NCBI GenBank assembly: GCA_037623315.1
Contig: JBBJJH010000001.1
Coordinates: 198,600 to 262,599, forward strand
From: Halanaerobiaceae bacterium ANBcell28
GTDB taxonomy: Bacteria > Bacillota > Halanaerobiia > Halanaerobiales > DTU029
Direction of reading: 5' to 3'
Length of the DNA: 64,000 nucleotides
The notes beneath the pieces are model-generated. The model had not been told where the DNA came from. It searched no databases and saw only the letters and a list, made by a program, of their open reading frames with translations. Shown here one piece after another: positions 1 to 8,412 of this stretch. Position 1 is the stretch's first letter, and each line of letters begins with the position of its first letter. The position numbers were made by a program, and so were the translations under genes.

Positions 1-563
1 GTATTTAGGCCAGATATTTTAGACAAACTAACAAACTCTTGATTTTTAATAGACAAAGTTTGTGAGCGCACTGCGCGTGCAACCCAGGGCCAACTTGTTA
101 TCCCTACTAAAAAAGCAATCACAAATAATCCCCTAGCCTGTAGATATGCTGAAATAATAATAATAACTGGTATAGTTGGTAATGTTAGAAACAAATTTGT
201 TATTAGCATTAACCCCTCATCTATAATTGTTCCACTATAGTAGCCAGAAAAGAAACCAATTAAACAACCTAAAGTCAAAGCAATTGCACCAGCTATCAAC
301 CCTAATTGTATTGTCCTTCTTAATCCATAAACTGTCATAGTAAATACATCCTGTCCAAACATAGTAGTGCCAAAGTAATTATCCCTGGATGGTGGCTGAT
401 ATCCCATTGACTCATAACCATCGTATTCATAGGGTGTAAAATAAGGACCAAGAATTGCCAATAATAGTATGATAGTAAATAAAGTCAATCCAAATAATAC
501 TTTTTTATTACTTAGAGCGTAATATAAGTTCTCATTATTTTTTAGTTTATTTTTTAATCCCAT
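1..563 (-). CDS. ABC transporter permease, DppC/OppC-like (partial, C-terminus outside window)
   Basis: The reading frame opens at ATG 563, after a strong AGGAGG site, and runs off the left edge after about 187 residues. An N-terminal membrane segment (roughly residues 23-40) is followed by the extracytoplasmic loop typical of OppC proteins (GTTMFGQDVFT, about residues 66-76) and then more hydrophobic segments. The last visible part, RAVRSQTLSIKNQEF, is the start of the cytoplasmic EAA loop that contacts the ATPase. The gene begins three bases after the stop of the OppB-like gene, so they are cotranscribed. It is one of two membrane subunits of an Opp/Dpp-family importer for peptides or oligosaccharides. 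The ATPase genes are presumably beyond the edge. Confidence 0.9.
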   Translation of the reverse strand, partial: MGLKNKLKNNENLYYALSNKKVLFGLTLFTIILLLAILGPYFTPYEYDGYESMGYQPPSRDNYFGTTMFGQDVFTMTVYGLRRTIQLGLIAGAIALTLGCLIGFFSGYYSGTIIDEGLMLITNLFLTLPTIPVIIIISAYLQARGLFVIAFLVGITSWPWVARAVRSQTLSIKNQEFVSLSKISGLN

Positions 564-566
564 TAT

Positions 567-1559
567 CTATACCTCCTCTGAATAAGATAATCTAACTCTT
601 GGGTCAATGATCATATATATTATATCTACTATAAAATTAGCTACTAAAACTAAAATAATTGAAAATAAGAATGTCCCTTGTATTAAAAAATAATCCTGGT
701 TCATTACTCCCTGTAACATACGATAACCAATACCTGGGTAAGAAAATACCATCTGTACCATTATAGCTCCACCCATAATATTTCCAAATTGTAAGGCAAG
801 CCCTGTTACCTGTGGTAAGACACCATTTCTAAAACCATAACTTCTTATTAATTTTTTAGAAGCCCCTAAAGATTTCATATATTTTGAATAGTTAGAGCTT
901 TTCTCATATAAAATCATATTACGCATGCCTATAGCCCAACCTCCAAGTTGAACTAAAAAGAGACTGAAAAAAGGTAAAAACCAATATCGTAAGAAATCAA
1001 TAAAATAAGCCAAATGAAAACCAGGTCTCATAGTTGCACTATAAGCTCCTCCCCCTACAGGGAAAATGCCCCATCGAGTACCAAATAAATATAATAAAAC
1101 AACTGCAAACCAGAAATATGGGGATGATGTTAAGAAATAAAAAACAGGCATTAATACATTATCTGCAGTTTTATTCATTCCTGAAAAAGCACCTAATTTA
1201 TTACCTATTACCCAGCTTAATGTAATAGCAGGTACTAGTATATAGATATCATATTTAATTGCTTCTCGAATAATATCAAAAACTGGTCTTGGAAAGTACA
1301 TAATACTAATCCCTAAATCTCTTGAAAAAATAGACCTCCAAAAACCAAAATACTGTTGTATAAGAGGTTGCTCAAACCCAAATAATTGAGCAAAACGAGA
1401 ATACATTATCTCATAACCACCTTCTCTTAAAGCAAACCTTCCTAATAACTGAGATATTGGATCCCCCGGCATAAAGCGAGGCGCAGCCCAATTAATAGTG
1501 ATTGCTACAAAAAAGGTTAATAAATATATAGCAAATTTTTTACTAAAATATTTTCCCAT
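567..1559 (-). CDS. ABC transporter permease, DppB/OppB-like
   Basis: This is a 330-residue inner-membrane permease of the binding-protein-dependent transport family. Hydrophobic segments lie at about residues 9-27, 104-122, 138-160, 194-212 and in the last 80 residues. The EAA loop is seen at about 228-249 (SLGASKKLIRSYGFRNGVLP), with the conserved G and the RN-LLP end of OppB proteins. Its length fits the family (about 310-340). It sits between the binding-protein gene and the OppC-like gene, so it forms the heterodimeric channel with the latter. Substrate cannot be read from the permease alone. Confidence 0.93.
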   Translation of the reverse strand: MGKYFSKKFAIYLLTFFVAITINWAAPRFMPGDPISQLLGRFALREGGYEIMYSRFAQLFGFEQPLIQQYFGFWRSIFSRDLGISIMYFPRPVFDIIREAIKYDIYILVPAITLSWVIGNKLGAFSGMNKTADNVLMPVFYFLTSSPYFWFAVVLLYLFGTRWGIFPVGGGAYSATMRPGFHLAYFIDFLRYWFLPFFSLFLVQLGGWAIGMRNMILYEKSSNYSKYMKSLGASKKLIRSYGFRNGVLPQVTGLALQFGNIMGGAIMVQMVFSYPGIGYRMLQGVMNQDYFLIQGTFLFSIILVLVANFIVDIIYMIIDPRVRLSYSEEV

Positions 1560-1587
1560 AATTTATTTTTACTCCTTTCTTTAAAAT

Positions 1588-1614
1588 AACAGGCCCGAAT
1601 ATACCGGGCCTGTT
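1588..1614 (-). terminator. Intercistronic GC-rich hairpin between binding protein and permeases
   Basis: A perfect 10-bp stem (AACAGGCCCG / CGGGCCTGTT) with a 7-nt loop lies in the gap between the binding-protein stop and the permease start. On the minus strand it is followed only by a weak ATTTT run. It is better read as a partial terminator or mRNA-stabilising hairpin, which would leave the binding protein more abundant than the permeases, a common arrangement in ABC importers. Confidence 0.75.
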
Positions 1615-1641
1615 AGTTATAATATATATTTTACCTGTATA

Positions 1642-3321
1642 TTAATTTGCAGGCTCAAGTTCAATTAATGCTCTAATAAACCCTAGATTCCATCCAGCAC
1701 TCCAGGAACAAGCTATTCCTGTTGGATTATCTTCTGATGGCCAATTTGTCCAGTTAGCAGTTGTATTAGCTGCCCATAAACCGTTATGCCATAAAGGAAT
1801 AACTGGCATTTCTTCGAGAATTCTTTGTTGAATGAATGAAGCTACTACTTGGGCTTCAGGATCATCTGGACTCAAATAAGAAAACTCACTTACAGCATCA
1901 AATAATTCTTGGTCATCATAACGTCCAAAGTTTTCCCAAATTTGTGTACTTGTAATATTTTCACCGACTATGTGACTCCAGAAAGTATATGGAGATGCAC
2001 TGGTATCAGTCCAGTTGTTTATAACCATATTAAAATTACCAGTAGTCATTTGATTTTGCCAAGTACCATGATCTGGGAAGTTAGATACAGCATTAATTCC
2101 TGCTGCTCTTAAACCAGCTGTAATAGCTCTTGAAGCTTCCATCCAGTCAGTCCAACCATTAGGAACTATAAGATCTATGGCAATATCTGAACCATCTGGA
2201 GCATTTCTCCATCCATCACCATTTGTATCAACATAACCAGCTTCATCAAGTAACTCTGCCGCTTTATCAAGATCATAATAGAAACCATATTCTTCAGCTA
2301 CATCAGCATCATAGAAATCTAACCATGGTCCAAATAAACCAGTTGGATTAGATGCAGTTACCATATTTTCATAAACTCTACGGACAATAGTATTGGAATC
2401 CATAGCAAATGCAATTGCTCTTCTGAAGTTAGTATCGTCAAATGGTTTTCTTGTAGTGTTTAAGAAAACGTGAGCTGTATTCCACTGAACATGATATGGA
2501 GCTTGATTGTAGTAAGTGTCAACTCCAAAAGTATTTCTTAATCCAGGAATACCAGGTAAAAAGAAGTTACTTAAGTCAATTTCACCTTTCATTAATGAAC
2601 CAAGCACAACGTTATTTGAGAATACTATTCTGTTAACTAAATATTTAGGAGCAGGTTGACCATGAACATCATTACCCCACCAATCATCATCTCTAACCCA
2701 TGTAAATCTATCTTGTTCTACACTTTCTAGCAAATATGGACCAGAGCCAACTGGGTCATCATAGTTAGACCATACTAATAAATCATCAACTTCCCCAAAA
2801 ACATGTTTAGGGAAAATAACTTGATCATATAATGCTTGGTTCCATGCTTGATAACGAGGATTATCAGAAAAATGGAATATAGCAGTAAGTTCATCTACTA
2901 CTTCTATTTCTTCTGTCCAATCCCAGAAACTTAGCATATGAGCTAACTCAGCTTCTAGTGCTACTTCCCAAGTAAAAGCAACATCTTCGGCAGTTAAAGC
3001 TACACCATCTGACCATGTAATTCCATCTCTTAATACAATCTTATATTGAGTATCAGAAATCCACTCACCAGTTTCAGCTAACCATGGTGTATACTCGTTA
3101 GCTAATGGATCAAAGTGAAAAAGTGGCTCATAAAGAAGACCTTCTGTACCTGTTGCAAATCCACCACCAGCAGCTGGATTGAAACTACTCGGTGGTCCCC
3201 ATTCTCCACCACCATAAACTAATGTTTCCTCACGAGGTAGTTCTCCAACAGCTGCAATAGTTGCAACACTTAAAACGAAAGCCATCATCAATACAAAAAA
3301 CAATTTACATGAAAATTTCAT
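1642..3321 (-). CDS. ABC transporter substrate-binding protein, family 5 (Opp/Dpp type)
   Basis: A 559-residue secreted solute-binding protein. Residues 1-24 form a signal peptide (basic MKFSCK start, hydrophobic core, Ala-rich end). No lipobox cysteine follows, so it may be released or held in another way. The mature start contains YGGGEWGPPSSFNP, and the body has the DGITWSDG block near residues 94-101, typical of SBP_bac_5. From memory, the GGG-W-P-N start and the tryptophan-rich interior resemble the cello-/manno-oligosaccharide-binding members known from Thermotogae more than classical OppA. An oligosaccharide is therefore a real alternative to a peptide ligand. RBS AAAAAGGGGTG precedes ATG 3321. 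Confidence 0.9.
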   Translation of the reverse strand: MKFSCKLFFVLMMAFVLSVATIAAVGELPREETLVYGGGEWGPPSSFNPAAGGGFATGTEGLLYEPLFHFDPLANEYTPWLAETGEWISDTQYKIVLRDGITWSDGVALTAEDVAFTWEVALEAELAHMLSFWDWTEEIEVVDELTAIFHFSDNPRYQAWNQALYDQVIFPKHVFGEVDDLLVWSNYDDPVGSGPYLLESVEQDRFTWVRDDDWWGNDVHGQPAPKYLVNRIVFSNNVVLGSLMKGEIDLSNFFLPGIPGLRNTFGVDTYYNQAPYHVQWNTAHVFLNTTRKPFDDTNFRRAIAFAMDSNTIVRRVYENMVTASNPTGLFGPWLDFYDADVAEEYGFYYDLDKAAELLDEAGYVDTNGDGWRNAPDGSDIAIDLIVPNGWTDWMEASRAITAGLRAAGINAVSNFPDHGTWQNQMTTGNFNMVINNWTDTSASPYTFWSHIVGENITSTQIWENFGRYDDQELFDAVSEFSYLSPDDPEAQVVASFIQQRILEEMPVIPLWHNGLWAANTTANWTNWPSEDNPTGIACSWSAGWNLGFIRALIELEPAN

Positions 3322-3500
3322 TACAACACCCCTTTTTGATATTTTATAATTTTATACTCCTAACAATTCTTAAATTAAATTTTTAAGATTTGTTAAGTAT
3401 AACTTGTCATCCTCCCTTTTTTCTAATAAAAGTTATAAAATTATAAAAACAGGAAGCGACAAACTTTATGACTTTTTTAAAGCTTATCGATTATTTTAAT

Positions 3501-3534
3501 GCCTGTACTAAATTAAAGCCTGTACTAAATTAAA
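3501..3534. repeat. Perfect 17-bp tandem duplication
   Basis: GCCTGTACTAAATTAAA occurs twice with no gap (3501-3517, 3518-3534), about 180 bases upstream of the binding-protein start. It could be a paired operator or a simple slippage duplication. No function is assigned. Confidence 0.95.
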
Positions 3535-3662
3535 TTTTTAAAAAAGGAAAATAACGTAGATAAATTAGAGATAATTATAAGTAAGCTTTAGATATATTAT
3601 ATATATCTGATGTATGTAATATTCCACCTTTAAAACAAAGATTTGGTTTGCTAAAGTTTTTA

Positions 3663-3676
3663 CTAAAACGCTTTCT
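3663..3676. promoter_or_regulatory. Possible LacI-family / cre-like operator
   Basis: CTAAAACGCTTTCT has the central CG and flanking A/T symmetry of LacI-family operators. By eye it matches most, but not the outer, fixed positions of the catabolite-response element. Its place upstream of a possible oligosaccharide importer gives some support. It is 340 bases from the gene, which weakens the case. Confidence 0.25.
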
Positions 3677-4053
3677 AAAATAATTATAACTCAAAGAAAA
3701 TAAGATATCAAGTGTTTTTTCAAAATTAAAAGAAAATTAGCAATTTGTGAACTTGTTTTAATTATATAATAACATTATAGCACAAACACATATATATTTA
3801 CAACAAAACTTAAAAAATTCTGACTTTTTTATTAATTAAAATATCTTTATGTACTTTTTTAGACATTTTTTTAGTTAATTTAACTAAATTTTAAAGGAGT
3901 GTTTATGCTATAGCAACCCTCTTTCTTTGTCTACTATAATAAATTGATTAATAACTTTATTATATAGTAAGAATGTCAATATATTATCAAGGAATATTAT
4001 CAATGAATTATATGAATGAAATACTAAGATTATGAAAAAAAATTAAAAGTAAG

Positions 4054-5109
4054 TTATATTTCAATTAAACATTTTTCAATTCTTTTCAAACCTTCCTTTA
4101 TTAATTTTTCATCAAGTGCATAACTAAGCCTAATTCTACCTGGGGCCCCAAACCAATCACCTAAGTAGACTATCACCTTGTATTTTGTATATAGCTTCCA
4201 AACAAATTCTTTTGCCCTAGGAACGGTTGGTAATACGTAGAAAGCTCCTTCTGGTTTCCATAAATCAAGTCCTATATCTAATAGCCCCTGATATATTAAG
4301 TCTCTTCTTTTTCTCCAAACTCCCAATTGCTGTTGAATATAGCTTTCTGGAGCTTTCATTGCTCCTAAGGCTATATCTTGGCCTACTAAATTTGTATTCA
4401 TAGAAGTATGAGTTTTCATTGCTATTACTTTTTCTATGAAATTCTGATCACTACTCCATAGATAACCTACACGCACACCACACATTGCATAGGTTTTTGA
4501 AAAAGAATTAACTGTTATTACATGATCACCACTTATTATATAATTTTCTCTATCATAAATTATATCTTTATAAACTTCATCTGATACTACATATATACCC
4601 AGTTCCCTTGTTATTTTTTCTATTTCTTTTAAACTTGCTACATCCTCAACTCTACCTGTAGGATTAGATGGGGAATTTATCAAGACTGCTTTGCAATCTT
4701 TAACTTTTTCTTTAAAATCTTCTAAATTTATTCTGCCATCTTTTAATTCTGTGTAGACGGGCTCCATACCTGCATATTCTAAGATTGGTGGATACGAATA
4801 ATAATAAGGTTTAGGTACTAAGACTTTCCCTTTTTCCATAACTCTAAATATTAAATCAAGAGCTTCCGAAGCGCCATTAGTTATTACGAAATTTTCTGCA
4901 GTTGACCAAGGGTACTCTGCTGCTAACCCCTCTCTTAATTCCTGAACTCCCTGAATTAAACCATATCTGAGGTCACACCTGATATTTACTCCTGATATAG
5001 CTTCCTCTGGTGGTGGCAAGTCTGGCTGCCCCGAACCAAAACTAATTATTTCGTTACTCTGTTTTCCAATAAAAATTGCGGGACTTTCTAATTTTATTTC
5101 TCTACTCAT
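4054..5109 (-). CDS. PLP-dependent aminotransferase, class I/II (aspartate aminotransferase fold)
   Basis: A 351-residue fold-type I aminotransferase. Visible active-site elements are NSPSNPTG (Asn149, contacting PLP), SDEVY (Asp177 and Tyr180), the Schiff-base lysine Lys205 in SFSKTY, Arg213 in GVRVG, and a C-terminal RIRLSYA whose arginine would bind the substrate carboxylate. It is shorter than the usual 380-400 residues, mainly at the N-terminus, where FGSGQPD begins by residue 24. The amino-acid substrate cannot be told from the sequence. ATG 5109 follows RBS AGAAGGGAG. The gene stands alone with its own promoter and shares an intergenic region with the divergent pdxST unit. Confidence 0.88.
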   Translation of the reverse strand: MSREIKLESPAIFIGKQSNEIISFGSGQPDLPPPEEAISGVNIRCDLRYGLIQGVQELREGLAAEYPWSTAENFVITNGASEALDLIFRVMEKGKVLVPKPYYYSYPPILEYAGMEPVYTELKDGRINLEDFKEKVKDCKAVLINSPSNPTGRVEDVASLKEIEKITRELGIYVVSDEVYKDIIYDRENYIISGDHVITVNSFSKTYAMCGVRVGYLWSSDQNFIEKVIAMKTHTSMNTNLVGQDIALGAMKAPESYIQQQLGVWRKRRDLIYQGLLDIGLDLWKPEGAFYVLPTVPRAKEFVWKLYTKYKVIVYLGDWFGAPGRIRLSYALDEKLIKEGLKRIEKCLIEI

Positions 5110-5146
5110 TTTATCTACTCCCTTCTAAAAAAAATATATTAATCTC

Positions 5147-5175
5147 ATTTTACATGACTTAGAAAATGAATACAA
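5147..5175 (-). promoter_or_regulatory. Sigma-A promoter of the aminotransferase gene
   Basis: Minus-strand TTGTAT (5170-5175), a 17-nt spacer and TAAAAT (5147-5152), about 40 bases upstream of the start codon. Confidence 0.75.
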
Positions 5176-5207
5176 GTATTTTTTTCCTATAATTATTTTT
5201 TACTTTC

Positions 5208-5236
5208 TTGACAGCATTAAGAAAAAGTATTAAAAT
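5208..5236 (+). promoter_or_regulatory. Sigma-A promoter of the riboswitch-pdxST unit
   Basis: TTGACA (5208-5213), exactly 17 nt, then TAAAAT (5231-5236). Predicted start is near 5243, about 12 nt before the first helix of the FMN aptamer, so the aptamer is at the very 5' end of the transcript. Confidence 0.85.
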
Positions 5237-5254
5237 TAAAAGGAATTATAAATT

Positions 5255-5386
5255 TGCTTTCGGGGCAGGGTGAAATTCCTGACCGGTGGTAATGCTTCTT
5301 AAATTAGAGAAGACGAGTCCAACAGCCTCAACAGTTGATCTGGTTAGATCCCAGAACCGACAGTATAGTCTGAATGAGCGGAAGCA
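5255..5386 (+). promoter_or_regulatory. FMN riboswitch (RFN element)
   Basis: The conserved blocks of the FMN aptamer are present in order: GGGGCAGGGTGAAATTCC near 5262-5279, ACCGGTGGTAATGC near 5281-5294, a variable arm, then CCAGAACCGACAGTATAGTC near 5351-5370 and TGAATG. Helix P1 is formed by TGCTTTCG (5255-5262) and CGGAAGCA (5379-5386). FMN binding normally switches off riboflavin synthesis or uptake genes. Here the next gene is pdxS. A downstream TGCTT (5413-5417) could pair with the P1 3' strand and may belong to the expression platform. Confidence 0.93.
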
Positions 5387-5648
5387 CATACATAAAATAC
5401 TTATTTCAAGCCTGCTTAGCTTTTACTTCACACAATAAGCTAATTTGGTCATGCTATGCCGAAATAAAGCAATATTAGTGAATTCACTAGTACTGGGCCT
5501 TACCATACTTTTATAATGGGTAAGACAGAATTTTGTAAGGCATTTATAGCCTTCCATGGGTGCTGGAAGATTTTCGTTACTCTTTCAGCAACTGGCTAAG
5601 CAAAAACAATCATGGATTTAAGGTATATAATGTATGCTGCTCTCTTGG
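5387..5648 (+). other. Long structured leader between FMN aptamer and pdxS terminator
   Basis: No convincing coding frame is seen. The RNA can fold into a three-way junction (5400-5407 with 5461-5469; TTAGCTT 5416-5422 with AAGCTAA 5437-5443; GG-CAT 5447-5452 with ATGCC 5456-5460). A 14-nt palindrome TAGTGAATTCACTA lies at 5476-5489. GCCTTAC (5497-5503) can pair with either 5516-5524 or GTAAGGC (5535-5541). CTTCCA/TGGAAG forms a further hairpin at 5551-5569. The alternative pairings resemble an expression platform, but 260 nt is long for one. An isolated TATAAT at 5626-5631 lacks a good -35. Confidence 0.55.
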
Positions 5649-5675
5649 GCCCTGATATTTTTTTCAGGGCTTTTC
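5649..5675 (+). terminator. Intrinsic terminator just upstream of pdxS
   Basis: Stem GCCCTGA (5649-5655) / TCAGGGC (5664-5670), U-rich loop, then TTTTCTG. It sits 30 bases before the pdxS start and after the FMN aptamer, so it is the likely attenuation point of the unit. Confidence 0.85.
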
Positions 5676-5704
5676 TGATAGCAAATAATAGAAAGGATGA
5701 TAAT

Positions 5705-6592
5705 ATGTCAGAGAAAAAAAATACTTTAAAAGTAAAAAAAGGTTTAGCCGAAATGCTAAAAGGTGGAGTAATTATGGATGTTACTACACCTGAAGAAGCT
5801 AAAATTGCTGAAGAAGCAGGCGCTGTTGCAGTTATGGCCCTAGAGAGAGTCCCTGCTGATATTAGGGCTGCAGGGGGAGTTGCTAGAATGGCTGATCCTG
5901 CTATTGTTAAAGACATTGTGGATTCTGTTACAATTCCAGTAATGGCAAAAGCAAGAATTGGACATTTTGTGGAAGCAAGAATACTTGAAAGTTTAGGTGT
6001 CGATTATATTGACGAAAGTGAAGTTCTTACACCAGCAGATAATGACTTCCATATTGATAAAAAACAATTTGATGTTCCATTTGTTTGTGGGTGTAGAAAT
6101 CTTGGTGAAGCATTAAGGAGAATTGGGGAAGGCGCTTCTATGATTAGAACAAAAGGCGAAGCTGGCACAGGAAATGTTGTAGAAGCTGTTAAACATATGC
6201 GTACTGTAATGGCTGATATTAGAACGATTATAAACATGCCAGAAGATGAACTAATGACAAAGGCTAAAGAATTATCCGCTCCTTATGATCTCTTATTAAA
6301 AGTTAAGGAACTTAAAAGATTACCGGTTGTTAATTTTGCCGCTGGTGGTGTAGCTACTCCGGCCGACGCTGCATTAATGATGCACCTCGGTGCTGATGGT
6401 GTTTTTGTTGGATCTGGTATATTTAAATCTGGCGACCCTGTAAAAAGAGCTAAAGCTATTGTTAAAGCTACTACTCATTATAACGATCCAGAAATTCTTG
6501 CTGAAGTTTCTACTGATATAGGTGAAGCTATGGTGGGAATCAACATTGATGATATTTCTAATGAACAAAGGATGCAAGAGCGTGGCTGGTAA
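5705..6592 (+). CDS. pdxS: Pyridoxal 5'-phosphate synthase lyase subunit PdxS
   Basis: A 295-residue TIM-barrel synthase that builds PLP from ribose 5-phosphate, glyceraldehyde 3-phosphate and ammonia supplied by PdxT. Asp25 (VIMDV), Lys82 (VMAKARIGH, the sugar imine lysine) and Lys150 (RTKGEAGTG, the second lysine) are in place. The start at ATG 5705 has RBS GAAAGGATG and gives the normal family length. An in-frame ATG at 5612 lies upstream of the terminator hairpin and is rejected. It overlaps pdxT, forming the usual two-gene deoxyxylulose-independent B6 operon. It follows an FMN riboswitch. Confidence 0.97.
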   Translation: MSEKKNTLKVKKGLAEMLKGGVIMDVTTPEEAKIAEEAGAVAVMALERVPADIRAAGGVARMADPAIVKDIVDSVTIPVMAKARIGHFVEARILESLGVDYIDESEVLTPADNDFHIDKKQFDVPFVCGCRNLGEALRRIGEGASMIRTKGEAGTGNVVEAVKHMRTVMADIRTIINMPEDELMTKAKELSAPYDLLLKVKELKRLPVVNFAAGGVATPADAALMMHLGADGVFVGSGIFKSGDPVKRAKAIVKATTHYNDPEILAEVSTDIGEAMVGINIDDISNEQRMQERGW

Positions 6593-7157
6593 AAAAAAAG
6601 TTGGTATTTTAGCTTTACAAGGAGCTTTTAAAGAACATCAAGAAATCTTTAAAAAATTAAACTGCAATACTATACTTATCAGAAAGAAAGAACAGTTAAA
6701 CGAGCTTGATGGTTTAATAATTCCTGGTGGAGAAAGCACAACAATCATCAAATTAATGACAGAATATAAGTTTATTGATGAAATTAAATCTATGGCTAAT
6801 AAAGGTATGGGCATTTGGGGAACTTGTGCAGGATTAATCATACTAGCTAGTGAAATAGCTAACAGTAATCAAGAATCATTAAAATTAATTGATATTAAAG
6901 TAGAGAGAAATGCTTTTGGTAGGCAAATAGATAGCTTTGAAAATGATCTATTAATATCAAAGCTTGGTGATAAACCTTTTCCTGCTGTGTTTATTAGGGC
7001 ACCCTGGATTATTGAAGCCAATAAAGATGTAGAGATATTAGCAGAGTACAAAGGAAAAGCTGTACTAGCAAAACAAAATAAAATACTTGTAAGTTCTTTT
7101 CATCCTGAATTAACAGATGACTTGCGTTTACATGAATATTTTATTAATAGTCTTTAA
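6582..7157 (+). CDS. pdxT: Pyridoxal 5'-phosphate synthase glutaminase subunit PdxT
   Basis: A class I glutamine amidotransferase of 191 residues that feeds ammonia to PdxS. It shows GILALQG at the N-terminus, the oxyanion loop PGGEST (48-53), nucleophile Cys82 in GTCAGL, and His174/Glu176 in FHPEL, so the triad is complete. The start is taken as GTG 6582, inside the end of pdxS (11-base overlap). AAAGGATG lies upstream with proper spacing, and the length then matches the family. ATG 6561 or 6522 would add a non-conserved N-terminal extension. Confidence 0.95.
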   Translation: MAGKKKVGILALQGAFKEHQEIFKKLNCNTILIRKKEQLNELDGLIIPGGESTTIIKLMTEYKFIDEIKSMANKGMGIWGTCAGLIILASEIANSNQESLKLIDIKVERNAFGRQIDSFENDLLISKLGDKPFPAVFIRAPWIIEANKDVEILAEYKGKAVLAKQNKILVSSFHPELTDDLRLHEYFINSL

Positions 7158-7170
7158 TCAAAGATATTTT

Positions 7171-7214
7171 AAAAAGGAATCATGATTATTGTACAATAAT
7201 TATGATTCCTTTTT
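7171..7214. terminator. Bidirectional terminator after pdxT
   Basis: AAAAAGGAATCAT (7171-7183) pairs with ATGATTCCTTTTT (7202-7214), and an inner ATTATT/AATAAT continues the stem. T-runs occur on either strand, so it can end pdxST and also stop minus-strand read-through. Confidence 0.88.
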
Positions 7215-7343
7215 ATATGCTACTTTTAAAAATTATTAACTTTATATCATGGTATTTTCACAGATTAACCATATTTCTTATGCAAATTCAAATATAATAA
7301 AAATTAAAAACTTCTTGTAAATATACTTTTGATTTTTCTATAT

Positions 7344-7384
7344 AAAAAAGGATCATCTCATATATCTTTGAGATAATCCTTTTA
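7344..7384 (-). terminator. Terminator of the ribosomal block after rpsI
   Basis: The hairpin pairs AAAAGGATcATCTCA with TGAGATaATCCTTTT, with one mismatched pair. On the minus strand it is followed by a T-run. It lies about 50 bases beyond the rpsI stop, at the left end of the long minus-strand ribosomal cluster. Confidence 0.85.
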
Positions 7385-7429
7385 TAAATTCTTTTAAACT
7401 CAAGTCTTCTCTTGTTTTTAAATAAAATA

Positions 7430-7825
7430 TTATCTTTTGGAGAATTGAGGAGATTTACGGGCCTTTTTAAATCCGTATTTCTTCCTTTCTTTCATCCTTG
7501 GATCTCTAGTTAGCATCCCAGCTTTTTTAAGGGATTTACGATAGTCAACATCCACTTTAAGAAGAGCTCTAGAGATACCATGTCTTATTGCACCTGCTTG
7601 CCCAGAAAGTCCTCCACCCTTAACATTTACAAGAACATCCATTGTATTTAGAGTGTTTGTTATTTCTAATGGTGTTTTAAGATCTTTAATTAAAGTATCT
7701 CTTCCAAAATAATCACTAATATCTATTTTATTTACAGTAATTTTACCAGTACCTGGAACTAATCTTACACGTGCAACTGATTTTTTACGTCTTCCAGTTC
7801 CCCAGTATTGTACTTCAGCAGCCAT
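7430..7825 (-). CDS. rpsI: 30S ribosomal protein S9
   Basis: 131 residues, full length for bacterial S9. It shows the [19 protein letters not shown] start, [19 protein letters not shown] in the middle and a basic tail ending SPQFSKR, which reaches toward the decoding centre. It follows rplM by 15 bases, the standard L13-S9 pair. RBS GAGGAGG precedes the ATG. Confidence 0.98.
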   Translation of the reverse strand: MAAEVQYWGTGRRKKSVARVRLVPGTGKITVNKIDISDYFGRDTLIKDLKTPLEITNTLNTMDVLVNVKGGGLSGQAGAIRHGISRALLKVDVDYRKSLKKAGMLTRDPRMKERKKYGFKKARKSPQFSKR

Positions 7826-7840
7826 TTATATTCCTCCTCT

Positions 7841-8269
7841 CTATATTTCCAATTCTTTTGGTTGCTGGGCCTGATGAGGATGTTCTGGCCCTGCATATAC
7901 TTTTAACTTTTTAAGCACTTGTCGTCCTAATTTATTATGTGGTACCATGCCAGTAACAGCTTTTTCTATAATGAACTCTGGCTTTCTATTAAGAAGTTCT
8001 TTATAAGTCATTTCTTTAATACCACCTGGATAACCACTATGACGATAATATTTCTTCTGGTCCCATTTTTTACCAGTTAACTCAATTTTGTCTGCGTTTA
8101 TAACAACAACAAAATCACCAGTATCTAAATGGGGTGTATAAGTAGCTTTATGCTTTCCTCTTAATACTTCAGCAATTTTAGTAGCTAAACGCCCAAGAGT
8201 CTTACCAGTAGCATCTACTACATACCATTCGCGATCTATTTCTTTTGGTTTTGCCATATAAGTGGACAT
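7841..8269 (-). CDS. rplM: 50S ribosomal protein L13
   Basis: 142 residues, typical for L13. Recognisable parts are [33 protein letters not shown], the YRHSGYPGG block and [18 protein letters not shown]. The start ATG 8269 follows GGAGGTATAGT. It has its own strong promoter and is cotranscribed with rpsI. It is an early-assembly protein of the large subunit. Confidence 0.98.
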   Translation of the reverse strand: MSTYMAKPKEIDREWYVVDATGKTLGRLATKIAEVLRGKHKATYTPHLDTGDFVVVINADKIELTGKKWDQKKYYRHSGYPGGIKEMTYKELLNRKPEFIIEKAVTGMVPHNKLGRQVLKKLKVYAGPEHPHQAQQPKELEI

Positions 8270-8348
8270 ACTATACCTCCTTTGTAGCTTAAATTTATAT
8301 ATTTAATTTTTGTAACGGGCTTAGATAATACATAATAGTCCATATTGA

Positions 8349-8377
8349 ATTTTATTATAAAATTAGTAATTTGTCAA
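8349..8377 (-). promoter_or_regulatory. Sigma-A promoter of rplM-rpsI
   Basis: Minus-strand TTGACA (8372-8377), a 17-nt spacer and TAAAAT (8349-8354). Predicted start is near 8342, giving a leader of about 70 nt before rplM. Confidence 0.85.
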
Positions 8378-8412
8378 GGGAAATTGTGATAAATTTATGC
8401 ATTGAGTGTGTC

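Larger units (their letters stand above)
3322..4053. other. AT-rich intergenic region upstream of the transporter operon
   Basis: No open frame of substance is seen in these 730 bases. They hold a 17-bp perfect tandem duplication (3501-3534), a short inverted repeat TCTTAAA/TTTAAGA (3368-3388), a LacI/cre-like element (3663-3676), and a direct repeat ATATTATCAA at 3981-3990 and 3994-4003. A minus-strand TTGACA (3974-3979) lacks a good -10. I could not fix the promoter of the transporter operon with confidence. No terminator for the upstream aminotransferase gene is obvious. Confidence 0.6.

Noticed and set aside
1642..3321. Lipoprotein signal in the binding protein
   Set aside because: The only early cysteine (residue 5) is before the hydrophobic core and no lipobox follows; an ordinary signal peptide fits better.
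5400..5469. Hammerhead ribozyme
   Set aside because: A three-way junction with GAAA is possible, but the invariant CUGAUGA segment is missing.
5612..5704. N-terminal extension of PdxS from ATG 5612
   Set aside because: It would encode the terminator hairpin, has no ribosome site and is not seen in the PdxS family; ATG 5705 fits length and RBS.
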